A stretch of DNA of 64,000 nt from JAJFJD01 sp965228975 (GTDB lineage Bacteria; Pseudomonadota; Alphaproteobacteria; UBA8366). Below, piece after piece: positions 41,862 to 50,126 of the stretch. Under the pieces are notes generated by a model. It did no database searches. It was not told the DNA's origin and was given only the letters and a program-made list of their open reading frames with translations. The number at the start of each line of letters is the position of its first letter. Positions within the stretch are counted from its first letter, which is position 1. A program made the translations under genes and the position numbers. Where the stretch lies: the NCBI GenBank assembly GCA_965228975.1, contig OZ245851.1:1302001-1366000 (forward strand), written 5' to 3'.

Positions 41862-42236
41862 ATGAGATTTGCGAAGACAGTGGTGATGGGGTTGGCGGTT
41901 TGCGCCGCGATGGCGGCGAACCCGGCAACCGCAAAGCCTGGCGGCGTTGCGAAATCTGTCGCGGGTGGCGCGTCGCCCGCCATCGTCGACATCCGCGGCG
42001 GCTTCAAGTACGGCGGCCGGCATTACGGTGGTTTCGGCGGGCGCTCTTACTTCCGTGGGTTCGGGCACCGCGGCTTCCACAAGCGTGGTTTCCATCGCGG
42101 TTTCGGCCACGGCTTCGGTCGCGGCAAGTTCCGCCACCGGGGTTTCAAGAAGGGCTTCAAATTCGGTGGGTTCGGACATGGCGGCGGAAAGTTCCGTCAT
42201 CATAGCGGCAAAGGATTCCGATTCCACGTCAAATAG
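41862..42236 (+). CDS. Secreted Gly/Phe/His/Arg-rich protein
   Basis: The 124-residue protein has a signal peptide (MRFAKTVVMGLAVCAAMAA, cleavage near residues 22-25) and then a low-complexity body made of short repeats such as GFGHRGF, KRGFHRGF, FRHRGFKKGF and GFGHGGGKF. Many His and Arg residues suggest metal or anion binding, or a role in an extracellular matrix; this is speculative. CAGGAG ribosome site, nine bases before the ATG. It converges on tetR with an eight-base overlap. Confidence 0.72.
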   Translation: MRFAKTVVMGLAVCAAMAANPATAKPGGVAKSVAGGASPAIVDIRGGFKYGGRHYGGFGGRSYFRGFGHRGFHKRGFHRGFGHGFGRGKFRHRGFKKGFKFGGFGHGGGKFRHHSGKGFRFHVK

Positions 42237-42828
42237 GGCGATTGGCCGATTCGCCGGATTGATCCTGGGCTACGAGGCTCGCGGCAACCGTTCCGGCCGT
42301 CTCGATATAGGAGGGGTCGCGGTGCACCAACATCATGGATACCGCACCATCGAGCAGAACAACGATCTGCCGCGCGAGCGTGCCGGCGTCGTTGTGGCCG
42401 GCGGCGGCGATTTCGGCGGCTAGCCATGCCTCGAACCGCTTCTTATGCGCCGCGCCCGCCTTAAGAGCAGGATGCCCGGGGGTATTGGCAAGTTCGGCCG
42501 CGGTCCGGAGGAACCCGCAACCCTTCCATTTCGGATGTTGGGTCGCGGTTGCCACCCGATTGAACAAACCGGCGACCTTTTCCGGCAAGGGGCCGTCATT
42601 TTCATCGAACCAACGGGCGAATTGCGCGAGGGTCGGTTGATCCTGTGCCGTCAGGTATGCCACGACCAGGTCGTCCTTGCTGTCGAAGTGATAGTAGAGG
42701 GTCCGTTTGGTCACGCCCGCCTTGGCCGCCACGGCGTCCATGCTGACGCTGCGAATGCCGTCTCCGTAAAACAGTTCGTTGGCGGCCTTGATAAGCCGCT
42801 CGCGGGTCGCGGTCGCGTTTCTGGGCAT
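42229..42828 (-). CDS. TetR/AcrR-family regulator
   Basis: The 199-residue protein has an N-terminal TetR helix-turn-helix (RERLIKAANELFYGDGIRSVSMDAVAAKAGVTKRTLYYHFDSKDDLVVAYL, residues about 8-58) and a C-terminal ligand domain. It is divergent from the enoyl-CoA hydratase gene and shares an 88-base intergenic region with a candidate operator. Regulation of that gene and itself is likely. Confidence 0.92.
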   Translation of the reverse strand: MPRNATATRERLIKAANELFYGDGIRSVSMDAVAAKAGVTKRTLYYHFDSKDDLVVAYLTAQDQPTLAQFARWFDENDGPLPEKVAGLFNRVATATQHPKWKGCGFLRTAAELANTPGHPALKAGAAHKKRFEAWLAAEIAAAGHNDAGTLARQIVVLLDGAVSMMLVHRDPSYIETAGTVAASLVAQDQSGESANRPI

Positions 42829-42841
42829 GATCCGAAGTATA

Positions 42842-42870
42842 CCGACTAGTGAGTGTACATACTCTATCGG
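42842..42870. promoter_or_regulatory. Candidate TetR operator
   Basis: In the divergent promoter region, CCGACTAG (from 42842) and a mirror CTATCGG (42864-42870) flank GAGT-N6-ACTC (42851-42864), an imperfect inverted repeat of the size TetR-family dimers bind. The match is by eye only. Confidence 0.4.
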
Positions 42871-42916
42871 TTCATGGACCGTATCGCCAGTTCGGACAGA
42901 TCGAAAGAGGGAGACG

Positions 42917-43708
42917 ATGTCAGACACCGTGTTATTCGAGAAACGCGCCACCGTCGCGCTGCTGACCCTGAACCGGCCCGGCAAACTGAATGCCTTGAAC
43001 TACGACCTCATTGATCGCCTCATGGCGCTGCTGGACCGGATCGAAGCGGATGACGACCTGCGCGCCGTCGTTTTGACGGGCGCCGGCGATCGCGCTTTCA
43101 GCGCCGGCGCGGATATTGCCGGTTTCGCCGAAAGCGTTCGATCGGGCCGGGCGGTGGCGCATCGCGACTTCGTGCGGCGCGGGCAGCGCATGACGGCCCG
43201 GATCGAGACGTTTCCGAAGCCAGTCATCGTCGCGGTGAACGGTCTAGCGCATGGCGGTGGCTCGGAAATAACCGAGGCGGCCCCCTTGGCCATCGCCAGC
43301 GAACGGGCGGAGTTCTGCAAGGCCGAGATTTCGCTGGGATTCGCGCCACCGTTCGGCGGGTCGCAGCGATTGCCGCGTCTCATCGGCCGGAAACGGGCGT
43401 TGCAAATGATTCTGACGGGCGAGCCGATTTCAGCGGTGGCGGCGCGCGACGCCGGGCTGGTCAACGATGTCGTGCCGCACGACGAACTGCTCGACGCCGC
43501 GTTCGCACTGGCGGCGAAAATAACGGCGAAGTCTCCGCTCGCGGTCGCCGCCTGCCTTGGCAGCGTTACGCGCGGTATCAACGTTCCGATCGACGAGGGC
43601 CTTGCGATCGAAGCGAATTACTTCGCACAAATGGTCGCGACGGACGACATCGAGGAAGGCATCTCGGCCTGGCTCGACCGGCGGCCGCCGGTCTTCAGGG
43701 GCCGCTGA
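42917..43708 (+). CDS. Enoyl-CoA hydratase/isomerase family protein
   Basis: The 263-residue product has the crotonase fold: LTLNRPGKLNALN start, the first oxyanion motif AFSAGADI, a second G-x-A-x-G-G-G-S-E (VNGLAHGGGSEI), and the EISLGFAPPFGGSQRLPRL segment. Glu residues at the hydratase positions cannot be judged fully; E in GGGSEI and in CKAEI are likely. Ribosome site AGAGGGAG before the ATG. It is divergent from tetR, so is probably its target. Role in fatty or branched acid breakdown is likely. Confidence 0.9.
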   Translation: MSDTVLFEKRATVALLTLNRPGKLNALNYDLIDRLMALLDRIEADDDLRAVVLTGAGDRAFSAGADIAGFAESVRSGRAVAHRDFVRRGQRMTARIETFPKPVIVAVNGLAHGGGSEITEAAPLAIASERAEFCKAEISLGFAPPFGGSQRLPRLIGRKRALQMILTGEPISAVAARDAGLVNDVVPHDELLDAAFALAAKITAKSPLAVAACLGSVTRGINVPIDEGLAIEANYFAQMVATDDIEEGISAWLDRRPPVFRGR

Positions 43709-43717
43709 TGCTATCCG

Positions 43718-44473
43718 TCATTTGCTGCCGAAGACCTTCTTCAGCACCTCCGTCGAGCGCTTCAGCGGATTCTGACGGATAGCGGCTTCTTCCTTGGCGA
43801 GATAATGGAAAATGCCGTCCATGCCTTTCTCGACGACATATTCGGTGAGATCGGCTTTCGCGTCCGGGACGAAGGGGATCTGCTTGTACTGGCCCATCAC
43901 GCTGTCATACGACTTGACGGCGCCCACTTCGGATAGGCTTTCGCTCACGACCGGAGCCATTTCGGCGGCCAGCGGTTTGGTCATCTTGCCCTGGAAGTAT
44001 CGCGTCGCGGCGTCGTTTGGGCCGTTGTAGATCTTTCTCGCGTCGTCGACCGACATGGCGGCAATCGCGTCGATGAATATTGATTTGGCCTTGGGTGCGG
44101 CGGCTTCGGCGGCTCGGTTCAGCTTCAGTTCCAGGTCGTCCAGCATGCCCGACATGCCGGCCGCGCGAAGCGCGCTCTGGACCGATTTGAGCGAGCCGGG
44201 CAGCGGCAGGTGGATGGCCGGGTCGCCGTTATAGCCGTCCGTTTTGCCGACTTGGCTAACGACGCGCCCGGACCCGACACGCAGCGCCTCCTTGAGACCT
44301 TGGGTGATCTCTCCTGTGCTCAATCCGCCGACGCCGCCGCTGGTGCCTCCGGATTTGGACCCGCCCAGCATTTCCTGGCCTTTTTTCAGCAGATCGCCGA
44401 ACTGGGCGTGGCCAGGGGCGACTGTCAAAATTAGCGCGCCGGCTGCGAGACCGGCCAATATCATTCGCCTCAT
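43718..44473 (-). CDS. DUF4197 domain protein with signal peptide
   Basis: The 251-residue protein has an N-terminal signal (MRRMILAGLAAGALILTVAPGHAQ, cut after Ala-Gln), a Gly/Ser-rich linker (about 38-52) and the DUF4197 core: LSTGEITQGLKEALRVGSGRVV, the ARKIYNGPNDAATRYFQ segment and the repeated P-V/L-x-E/S motifs. Periplasmic or outer-membrane-bound; no known function. It converges on the enoyl-CoA hydratase gene. Confidence 0.92.
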   Translation of the reverse strand: MRRMILAGLAAGALILTVAPGHAQFGDLLKKGQEMLGGSKSGGTSGGVGGLSTGEITQGLKEALRVGSGRVVSQVGKTDGYNGDPAIHLPLPGSLKSVQSALRAAGMSGMLDDLELKLNRAAEAAAPKAKSIFIDAIAAMSVDDARKIYNGPNDAATRYFQGKMTKPLAAEMAPVVSESLSEVGAVKSYDSVMGQYKQIPFVPDAKADLTEYVVEKGMDGIFHYLAKEEAAIRQNPLKRSTEVLKKVFGSK

Positions 44474-44715
44474 AAGTGTAATCTCTCGAGAAATTCAATG
44501 TTGCGGCCATCTTGCGGGAACAGGCGGATGTCTACAAGCGGTACATTATTGCGATCCGCTGACGGTGGTCGCCGACAGGCGTCTGTGCAAGAGAGTCGGC
44601 ATTTTCGCGAAGCTGCGCTAATAATTGTAGCGGACGTCGGCGCGCCGCCGCTGGGACGGAGGCATCGTGGACGTGCTGGAAATTTGTCGACACCGAAAAA
44701 CGATGGCGGAGCATC

Positions 44716-45342
44716 ATGCGAATTTACATTGCCGGGCAGAAAGTCCTTGGGCAGCAAGTCTACGATCTTTGCGTTAAGCGCGGTCACGAAATCGCGGGCG
44801 TCAGTGCGCCGGCCCATGCTGGCGACGGCGAAAAGCCCGATCGTTTGCGGGCGGCGGCCGAAGCGGACGGCGTGCCATGGTTGGAGTCCGGCAAGCTGAA
44901 CGCCGACACGTTGCCGGACGGGGTCGATTTGATCGTTGCGGCGCATAGTCATGATTTCATCGGGAAAAAGACGCGCGAAAAGGCTCGTTTGGGGGCGATC
45001 GGGTATCACCCGAGCTTGCTGCCGTTGCACCGCGGGCGCGACGCGATCATCTGGACGATCCACATGGGCGAGAAGGTTGCCGGCGGCACCGTTTATTGGA
45101 TGAACGATGTCATGGACGGCGGCGACATCGCGGCGCAGGAGCACTGCTTCGTGCGGCCGGGCATTACCGCTGGCGAATTGTGGCGCGAAACACTCCATCC
45201 GCTGGGTCTCAAGCTTTACGAGAAAGTGTTGTCGGACCTCGAGCAGGGGATCGAGATTCGCGAGCCGCAGGATCACGACCTTGCGACATGGGAGCCGTCC
45301 TGGAACCGGCCGAAATTGAAGCGCCCGGACCCGGAGAATTAG
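44716..45342 (+). CDS. Formyltransferase-fold protein, probably not Fmt
   Basis: The 208-residue protein has the formyltransferase N-domain fold with His98 (IGYHPSLLPLHRG) and Asp of MDGGDI, but the catalytic Asn of the N-x-H motif is G96. The sugar and Met-tRNA formyltransferases (for example the one at 18592) have N-x-H. It also lacks the Fmt C-terminal domain. The activity may be different or reduced. GGCGGAG ribosome site. Confidence 0.78.
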   Translation: MRIYIAGQKVLGQQVYDLCVKRGHEIAGVSAPAHAGDGEKPDRLRAAAEADGVPWLESGKLNADTLPDGVDLIVAAHSHDFIGKKTREKARLGAIGYHPSLLPLHRGRDAIIWTIHMGEKVAGGTVYWMNDVMDGGDIAAQEHCFVRPGITAGELWRETLHPLGLKLYEKVLSDLEQGIEIREPQDHDLATWEPSWNRPKLKRPDPEN

Positions 45343-45456
45343 ACGACTTGACCGCCCGCCGGCGCGCGTTTCACCCAAGATGATTTCGATCAATGGGGCC
45401 GAGACGCCGCCGGGGTACGGTCGAGCGCGTATCCAAGATGCGAGGAGGAGAGCGGT

Positions 45457-46020
45457 ATGCCCGCCATCTTGCAACTGCTGCAGCGGGACCACGTGAACAT
45501 AAGCCGCCTCTTGCGGGTATTCGAAGACCAATTGACCGCCTTCGAGGCGGCGGAGACGGTCGACTATGACGTGATCGTCGATATTCTCGACTACTGCCGT
45601 TCTTACCCCGACCGGTATCATCATCCGCTGGAAGACCGTGTGCTCGATGCCCTGCGGTCCCGCGATCGCGAAGCGGCGGAGCAGGTCGGCGACCTCGCGG
45701 AGCAGCATGCGGCGCTTGCCGCCGAGACCGATGCGGCGTTGAGCTTGTTTCTCGATGCGCGCAACGGCAAGGAAATCGCGCGCGACGACTTGATCCGGAC
45801 CGCGCGGGCATTTCTATCGCATTATGAGCAGCACATCGCGGCGGAGGACGGGTTCTTCTTCCCAGCGGCCGAGAAAGCGCTCGGGGAGCAGGATTGGCAG
45901 GATTTAGAGAATGCCTGGGACGGCCCGTCCGATCCGGTTTTCGGCGACCGCGAGGAGGAACACTATCGACGGCTCCGCCACGAGATTCTGACGGAAAACC
46001 CACGCACGAACCCTGCGTGA
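45457..46020 (+). CDS. Hemerythrin-like (HHE) protein
   Basis: The 187-residue protein has the HHE metal motifs: RDHVNI at residues 10-15, YHHPLED at about 54-60, EQHAALAAETDAAL and HYEQHIAAED. Such domains bind a di-iron site and oxygen, NO or iron; the role is not settled. It is small and has no second domain. GAGAGCGGT precedes the ATG. It converges on DUF3137 with nine bases between stops. Confidence 0.92.
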   Translation: MPAILQLLQRDHVNISRLLRVFEDQLTAFEAAETVDYDVIVDILDYCRSYPDRYHHPLEDRVLDALRSRDREAAEQVGDLAEQHAALAAETDAALSLFLDARNGKEIARDDLIRTARAFLSHYEQHIAAEDGFFFPAAEKALGEQDWQDLENAWDGPSDPVFGDREEEHYRRLRHEILTENPRTNPA

Positions 46021-46029
46021 GGACGCGGC

Positions 46030-47055
46030 TTAGAGTCCGAGACGTTCGTTCAGTTTGAGGGTGTCCACGATGCCGCGCAGTTCCTCGACTTGTCGCAGAA
46101 CGGTCCGGAGCGACTGGGTCTCGAGCACCGTCTTGTGCAGCGACGCCGCTTCGAACAGGTTCTTCCGGTAGGGAATCAGCAGGTAGAGGCGGTCATCCCG
46201 GAAACAGGCCCGCAATCGGGCCTTGCCGAAGGCGTCTGCGACGCTCAGCAGGCGTTCCATGAAGGCCGGCGTCAAAAGGTAGCGGGCCTCGACCTGGTCC
46301 GACGAGTAGGCTTCGAACCGGTCTTCGAATTGAGGGTCTTCCAGGCGCACCGCGTCCAGTTCATTGGTCTTGTCGCGGATCCAGTTGAACGCGCTGCCCA
46401 AGTCCTCCTGGATGATCGTGTGGCCGTTGAACCGCTTGTTCATGCGCAGCATCACCGCCACGCCGTCGAAAACCGTGTTCCGGCGCGTTCCTTTATTCGT
46501 TCGAGTGACCTTGACCAACTTCACTTCCTCGAAGGCCAGCTCGACACCCAGGTAATCGCCCCAGAAGGCGTCCTCGTGGGTCCGCTCATCGTGTTTGTGC
46601 AGAATGCCTGTCTCGTCGAATGACGCGCAGAGATCGCGGCCCTTGGCATCGAAATTCAGCCCGAAGAAGGTCGCCATCGGCCGCAGTATCTCCTGCTTGA
46701 AGCCGATCAGGAACCGCTTGCGCGGCCGGTTGACCCAATATCCGGCGCCGGCAACGGCGACGAAGGCGATCCCCAATGCAACATCGTAGAAATCCGGCGG
46801 TATCAATTTCGGTCCGAACAACACCCCGGCGGTGAGCACCGGTATTGCGGCCAGGAGGCATATCAACAGGCGGAAACTGAATGTCTTGCGCGCCGCGAGG
46901 CGGGCGTCTTCGACCATGCTGAGGACCGGCGCGATATGCTCGGCGAAAAAGGCGTTGAAGCCGGTCTCGTGCGGATGACGCTCGTCGAAGGCGATCGACA
47001 CGGTCTCGGGCCCGACCGGTGTGTGCGGCGCCGGAGCGGCCTCAGAGATGGTCAC
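46030..47055 (-). CDS. DUF3137 domain membrane protein
   Basis: The 341-residue product has two hydrophobic segments (about residues 61-85 and 90-110) and the DUF3137 soluble domain that begins with the FLIGFKQEILRPM segment, containing FGLNFDAKGRD and GDYLGVELAFEEVKL. It overlaps the lemA end by 14 bases, so the two are cotranscribed and probably act together in membrane-associated phage or stress functions; the role is unknown. Confidence 0.9.
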   Translation of the reverse strand: MTISEAAPAPHTPVGPETVSIAFDERHPHETGFNAFFAEHIAPVLSMVEDARLAARKTFSFRLLICLLAAIPVLTAGVLFGPKLIPPDFYDVALGIAFVAVAGAGYWVNRPRKRFLIGFKQEILRPMATFFGLNFDAKGRDLCASFDETGILHKHDERTHEDAFWGDYLGVELAFEEVKLVKVTRTNKGTRRNTVFDGVAVMLRMNKRFNGHTIIQEDLGSAFNWIRDKTNELDAVRLEDPQFEDRFEAYSSDQVEARYLLTPAFMERLLSVADAFGKARLRACFRDDRLYLLIPYRKNLFEAASLHKTVLETQSLRTVLRQVEELRGIVDTLKLNERLGL

Positions 47056-47596
47056 TGGCGTTGACCGCGGACCGTTCCTGCGCCGATGCCTCGAACAGCG
47101 GCATTTCGCCGATCCCGATCATCCGAGCGATCATGCTGGTCGGCCAAATGTGGACGGCGTTGTTCAAGGCGTTCACGGCGGAGTTGTAGAATCGGCGGGC
47201 CGCCGCGATATGCGCTTCGACCTCGGCATAGGTGCGTTGTGCGTTGACCATCGCCTCGTCCGACTTGAGGTCGGGATAGGCCTCGACGGCGATCATCAAC
47301 TTACCCAGTTGATCCTGCAAGGCGGATTCAAGGCTGAACCGTTCGTCGGCACGGTCGGCGCCGGCCGATTGGGCTGCCGTTCTCAATCGGGTGATCTCGG
47401 TGAGCAGCTCCGTCTCATGCGCCATGAACCGCTTGGCGATCTGGAGGATGTTGGGGATCAAGTCGTGGCGCTTTTTGAGTTGTACATCGATCCCTGAGAA
47501 TGCTTCGTGCGCTTTATTCCGTTTTTTGATAATACTGGCATAAAGGAACCATAATAAAAATCCCAAACCACCGACAATTATTAGAGTCTCCAGCAT
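47042..47596 (-). CDS. LemA family protein
   Basis: The 184-residue protein has a single N-terminal membrane helix (residues about 3-22), then the LemA motifs VQLKKRHDLIPNI and AYPDLKSDEAM, which fit the family length. The function is unknown. It is first in an operon with the DUF3137 gene. Confidence 0.95.
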   Translation of the reverse strand: MLETLIIVGGLGFLLWFLYASIIKKRNKAHEAFSGIDVQLKKRHDLIPNILQIAKRFMAHETELLTEITRLRTAAQSAGADRADERFSLESALQDQLGKLMIAVEAYPDLKSDEAMVNAQRTYAEVEAHIAAARRFYNSAVNALNNAVHIWPTSMIARMIGIGEMPLFEASAQERSAVNASDHL

Positions 47597-47676
47597 TCTG
47601 AACGTCTCCAGTATTGCAAGTTTTGGATTTTAATCTCTGATAGTCTCGGAATTTTTTGGTTCAGCCGGCTATTATC

Positions 47677-47901
47677 TTAGCGAAGCGCCATCCGCCCGTC
47701 GACCAGTTCGTAGGTTTCCTGACGGAGCCAATAATAGGCGGCTTCGTAGGACTCGAAGGGATGAACCTGGTTCCAGTTCTTCTGCGGGTCTATGACCTCG
47801 CACCCACCATCCGGTTGCGACCGGAGCACCAGGAGGTGGCCGTTCGACGGATCCGGATAGAGCCACACCTCCATCCATTGAGCGCGGGGACGGGCGTCCA
47901 T
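47677..47901 (-). CDS. Small hypothetical protein
   Basis: A 74-residue frame with regular composition and the sequence VWLYPDPSNGHLLVLRSQPDGG, with a YEAAYYWLRQETYELVDG helix near the end. I do not recognise it. Start is ATG at 47901, or ATG at 47874. No obvious neighbour. Its codon use is like that of genes nearby, so it is probably real. Confidence 0.5.
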   Translation of the reverse strand: MDARPRAQWMEVWLYPDPSNGHLLVLRSQPDGGCEVIDPQKNWNQVHPFESYEAAYYWLRQETYELVDGRMALR

Positions 47902-48081
47902 TACGCGCGCCGTTCCTGGCTTCTAGCGACTAATGCCGGCGTGCGGCCGGACTTATTCATGATCATCATGTGTTCGATCCCACCCGATCGGATCATCCGG
48001 CGGTCAGATCCCGGGCGTATGGGCCCCTGGAAGAACGCGCCGGTTTTCCCTTAGATCGGCGTTGGTGCGCATCAAGCACCC

Positions 48082-48717
48082 TCAGCACGACGTCGGTTTC
48101 GGTCCTTCCAATCGATTGCAGATTTCCGTGATCAAATGGTCGAAGCCGTGATTTTCGAGCACGGATTTGTATTCGGCGCGCGTCGCCGACAGTTTTGAAA
48201 TCCCCTGGACCGACACATCGAAGATGCGGATTTGGTCCTCGTCGCGAAACAAGCGCCAATTCATGTTTACCGGCGATTTCGAGGGTACCCGCACCCGTGT
48301 GATGACGGAAACGCCGGCGGGTTCATGCTCCACCGAGCGGATGATCTTGATTTCCGCCTTGGAATATTTGACCAACTGCTTTTTGAAGCTCTCGAGAATG
48401 AAGTACTGAAAGATATCCATGAACTTCGCCTGTCCGGCCTCGTCGATCTCCTTCCAGTGCTTGCGGAGGACATATCGGCCGATACGCTCCATATCGAGTT
48501 GGTTTCGGATATTTGCCTTCAGGAACGCGTCGACATTTTCGGCGGTAAGGTGCCCATTGTTGAGCAACGGTTCGAGTTTGTCGGCGATCGACCGAACGTA
48601 AGCCTCCGGGTCGGCGGCCCGGGCGGGCGCGCTGAGGAATATGCTCGCAACGAGGACAACTATAGCTGCCAGACCGGCACTCTTCACGGTGCCTCCGACC
48701 GAGTTTGTTAATGCCAT
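48082..48717 (-). CDS. MlaC-family phospholipid transport protein (ABC-associated)
   Basis: The 211-residue protein has a signal peptide (residues about 13-34, ending SAPARAAD) and the MlaC/Ttg2 domain: VRSIADKLEPLL, a LDMERIGRYVLRKHWKEIDEAGQAKFMDIFQYFILES stretch, and the INYRV-type strand VNMNWRLFRDEDQIRIFDVSVQGISKL. It would carry phospholipids between the outer and inner membrane, but mlaD, E and F are not in the window. GAGGGG ribosome site. Confidence 0.87.
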   Translation of the reverse strand: MALTNSVGGTVKSAGLAAIVVLVASIFLSAPARAADPEAYVRSIADKLEPLLNNGHLTAENVDAFLKANIRNQLDMERIGRYVLRKHWKEIDEAGQAKFMDIFQYFILESFKKQLVKYSKAEIKIIRSVEHEPAGVSVITRVRVPSKSPVNMNWRLFRDEDQIRIFDVSVQGISKLSATRAEYKSVLENHGFDHLITEICNRLEGPKPTSC

Positions 48718-49036
48718 GACGCCCCTCAAAGAATTCAGTATTTCCGGCGCGCATGCACCGTCCATTAACTGTGCCGGGCAAATCTTAAGGAACGGTAAAG
48801 GTTTTGATTTAAATGCTTGTGATTTATGGTAAATGACGGGTTCACAGATGGCACGCGGCGACCACATTTAATCGCGCCGTTTACCATATTTTCCCCATGG
48901 GCAAACTCTATCCGTGGCCCCAATGGATTCTTGGAAATGTTATTTTATAAACAGGTAAATAAATTTTATAAGTTAATCGATTAATAATAACATATAGTAT
49001 ATTGTTATAATGGGTTAATTTAATTATTGATGATGT
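48718..49036. other. AT-rich intergenic region
   Basis: About 319 bases. The part at about 48930-49030 is among the most AT-rich stretches of the window and may carry promoters or be a nucleoid-protein-binding zone. No gene. Confidence 0.45.
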
Positions 49037-49774
49037 TTATTGGGCTGAAAATCCCGATTCCAGCACAAACACACCATCCGTTCGATAGGTGCCGATCTTG
49101 CTGTCATTCGCGGCATTCCGCAGGACCACCGGTTTTGGTGACTGCCCAGAAACGTAGCTCTGGTAAATCATCGAGGCGCGCGCATATTCGGCCAGTCGTT
49201 GGGGGCCGAGTTCGAACAGCGGTTTGGACACGTAATGGGTCACGGTCTGGTCGTCCACCTCGATCCGGCGGACCACCCCGAGTTTCACGAGCCGATCGAG
49301 ACCGGCCTTATAGCTGGTCCGCAGGGCGGCGATTTCCGCGTTGTTGGCGGCGGCGGCGCGCCCGATGGCGAGTTGGTTCTGGACCAGGAACGGGGCGGCA
49401 ATAATCATAATCACCGCGGCAAACAGCGCTACGCGCGCATAGGGGGCCGCCCGCCCGGCATCCCCGGTCGCGGGCCGCCCGATAGCCGTGAAGGCGCTCA
49501 CGAGCCCGATGGTGATCAGGACGGACCCTGCCGCGCAAGCTGCGGAATACGCGATATACAGCGTTGCGGGCGGCAAATCGCCCAACCCTATCGTTTCCGG
49601 CGGCAAATGCAGCAGGGCGGTCTGCAGGAGCGCAATATAGGCGATTCCATTCAGGAACAAGGCGGCTACCGAGTAGGCCGCGGCCGGGTGGCGATAACGG
49701 CGCCGCGCGATGCCGGCGGCCAAAACCGCGGCGGCGACCGCGGCAAGAATTCCGAAACCGAAATGCAGGAGCAT
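49037..49774 (-). CDS. Hypothetical membrane protein
   Basis: The 245-residue product has about four hydrophobic segments (residues about 2-22, 33-57, 72-95 and 113-131) and a C-terminal soluble half beginning about residue 140, with a DRLVKLGVVRRIEVDDQTVTHYVSKPL helical or beta section. I do not recognise it. AGGAGAT ribosome site, well placed. It is followed upstream by a DUF5658-like gene on the same strand, possibly as an operon. Confidence 0.65.
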   Translation of the reverse strand: MLLHFGFGILAAVAAAVLAAGIARRRYRHPAAAYSVAALFLNGIAYIALLQTALLHLPPETIGLGDLPPATLYIAYSAACAAGSVLITIGLVSAFTAIGRPATGDAGRAAPYARVALFAAVIMIIAAPFLVQNQLAIGRAAAANNAEIAALRTSYKAGLDRLVKLGVVRRIEVDDQTVTHYVSKPLFELGPQRLAEYARASMIYQSYVSGQSPKPVVLRNAANDSKIGTYRTDGVFVLESGFSAQ

Positions 49775-49805
49775 TAATTCATCTCCTAAAAAGGGAAATT
49801 TATAA

Positions 49806-50126
49806 TCAAAGAATCAATGAAAAATTGTGATGCACAACAACCGCATAGAGGAATACGAGCATCAGGGCCAATGCCGTGGTGAACCGCGTGTAGAGCATGT
49901 GGTAGACGAGCAAGCCGGCGACGACATGGATCAGAATCTTCGGCATGTGCCACCATGCGTCGAGATGTTTCATCGTCCAGGCAACGATGGGGTTCATCTC
50001 CCGTCCGCCCGCTGCCAATACCAGATTCGTCGAAACGACATCCAGAATGCCGAGCACCACGATCAGCACACCGACGACAGCGCCGAGCAGGCGGAACGAT
50101 ATTGATCTGGTCGATGCTTGTTCCAT
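49806..50126 (-). CDS. DUF5658-like small membrane protein
   Basis: The 106-residue protein has three hydrophobic segments and the pattern D-(x)3-T-N-L-V-L-x-A-G-G-R-E-M-N-P-I-V, as in DUF5658 proteins. The function is unknown. GGAG is seven bases before the ATG. It precedes the gene at 49774 on the minus strand with about 30 bases between. Confidence 0.62.
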   Translation of the reverse strand: MEQASTRSISFRLLGAVVGVLIVVLGILDVVSTNLVLAAGGREMNPIVAWTMKHLDAWWHMPKILIHVVAGLLVYHMLYTRFTTALALMLVFLYAVVVHHNFSLIL

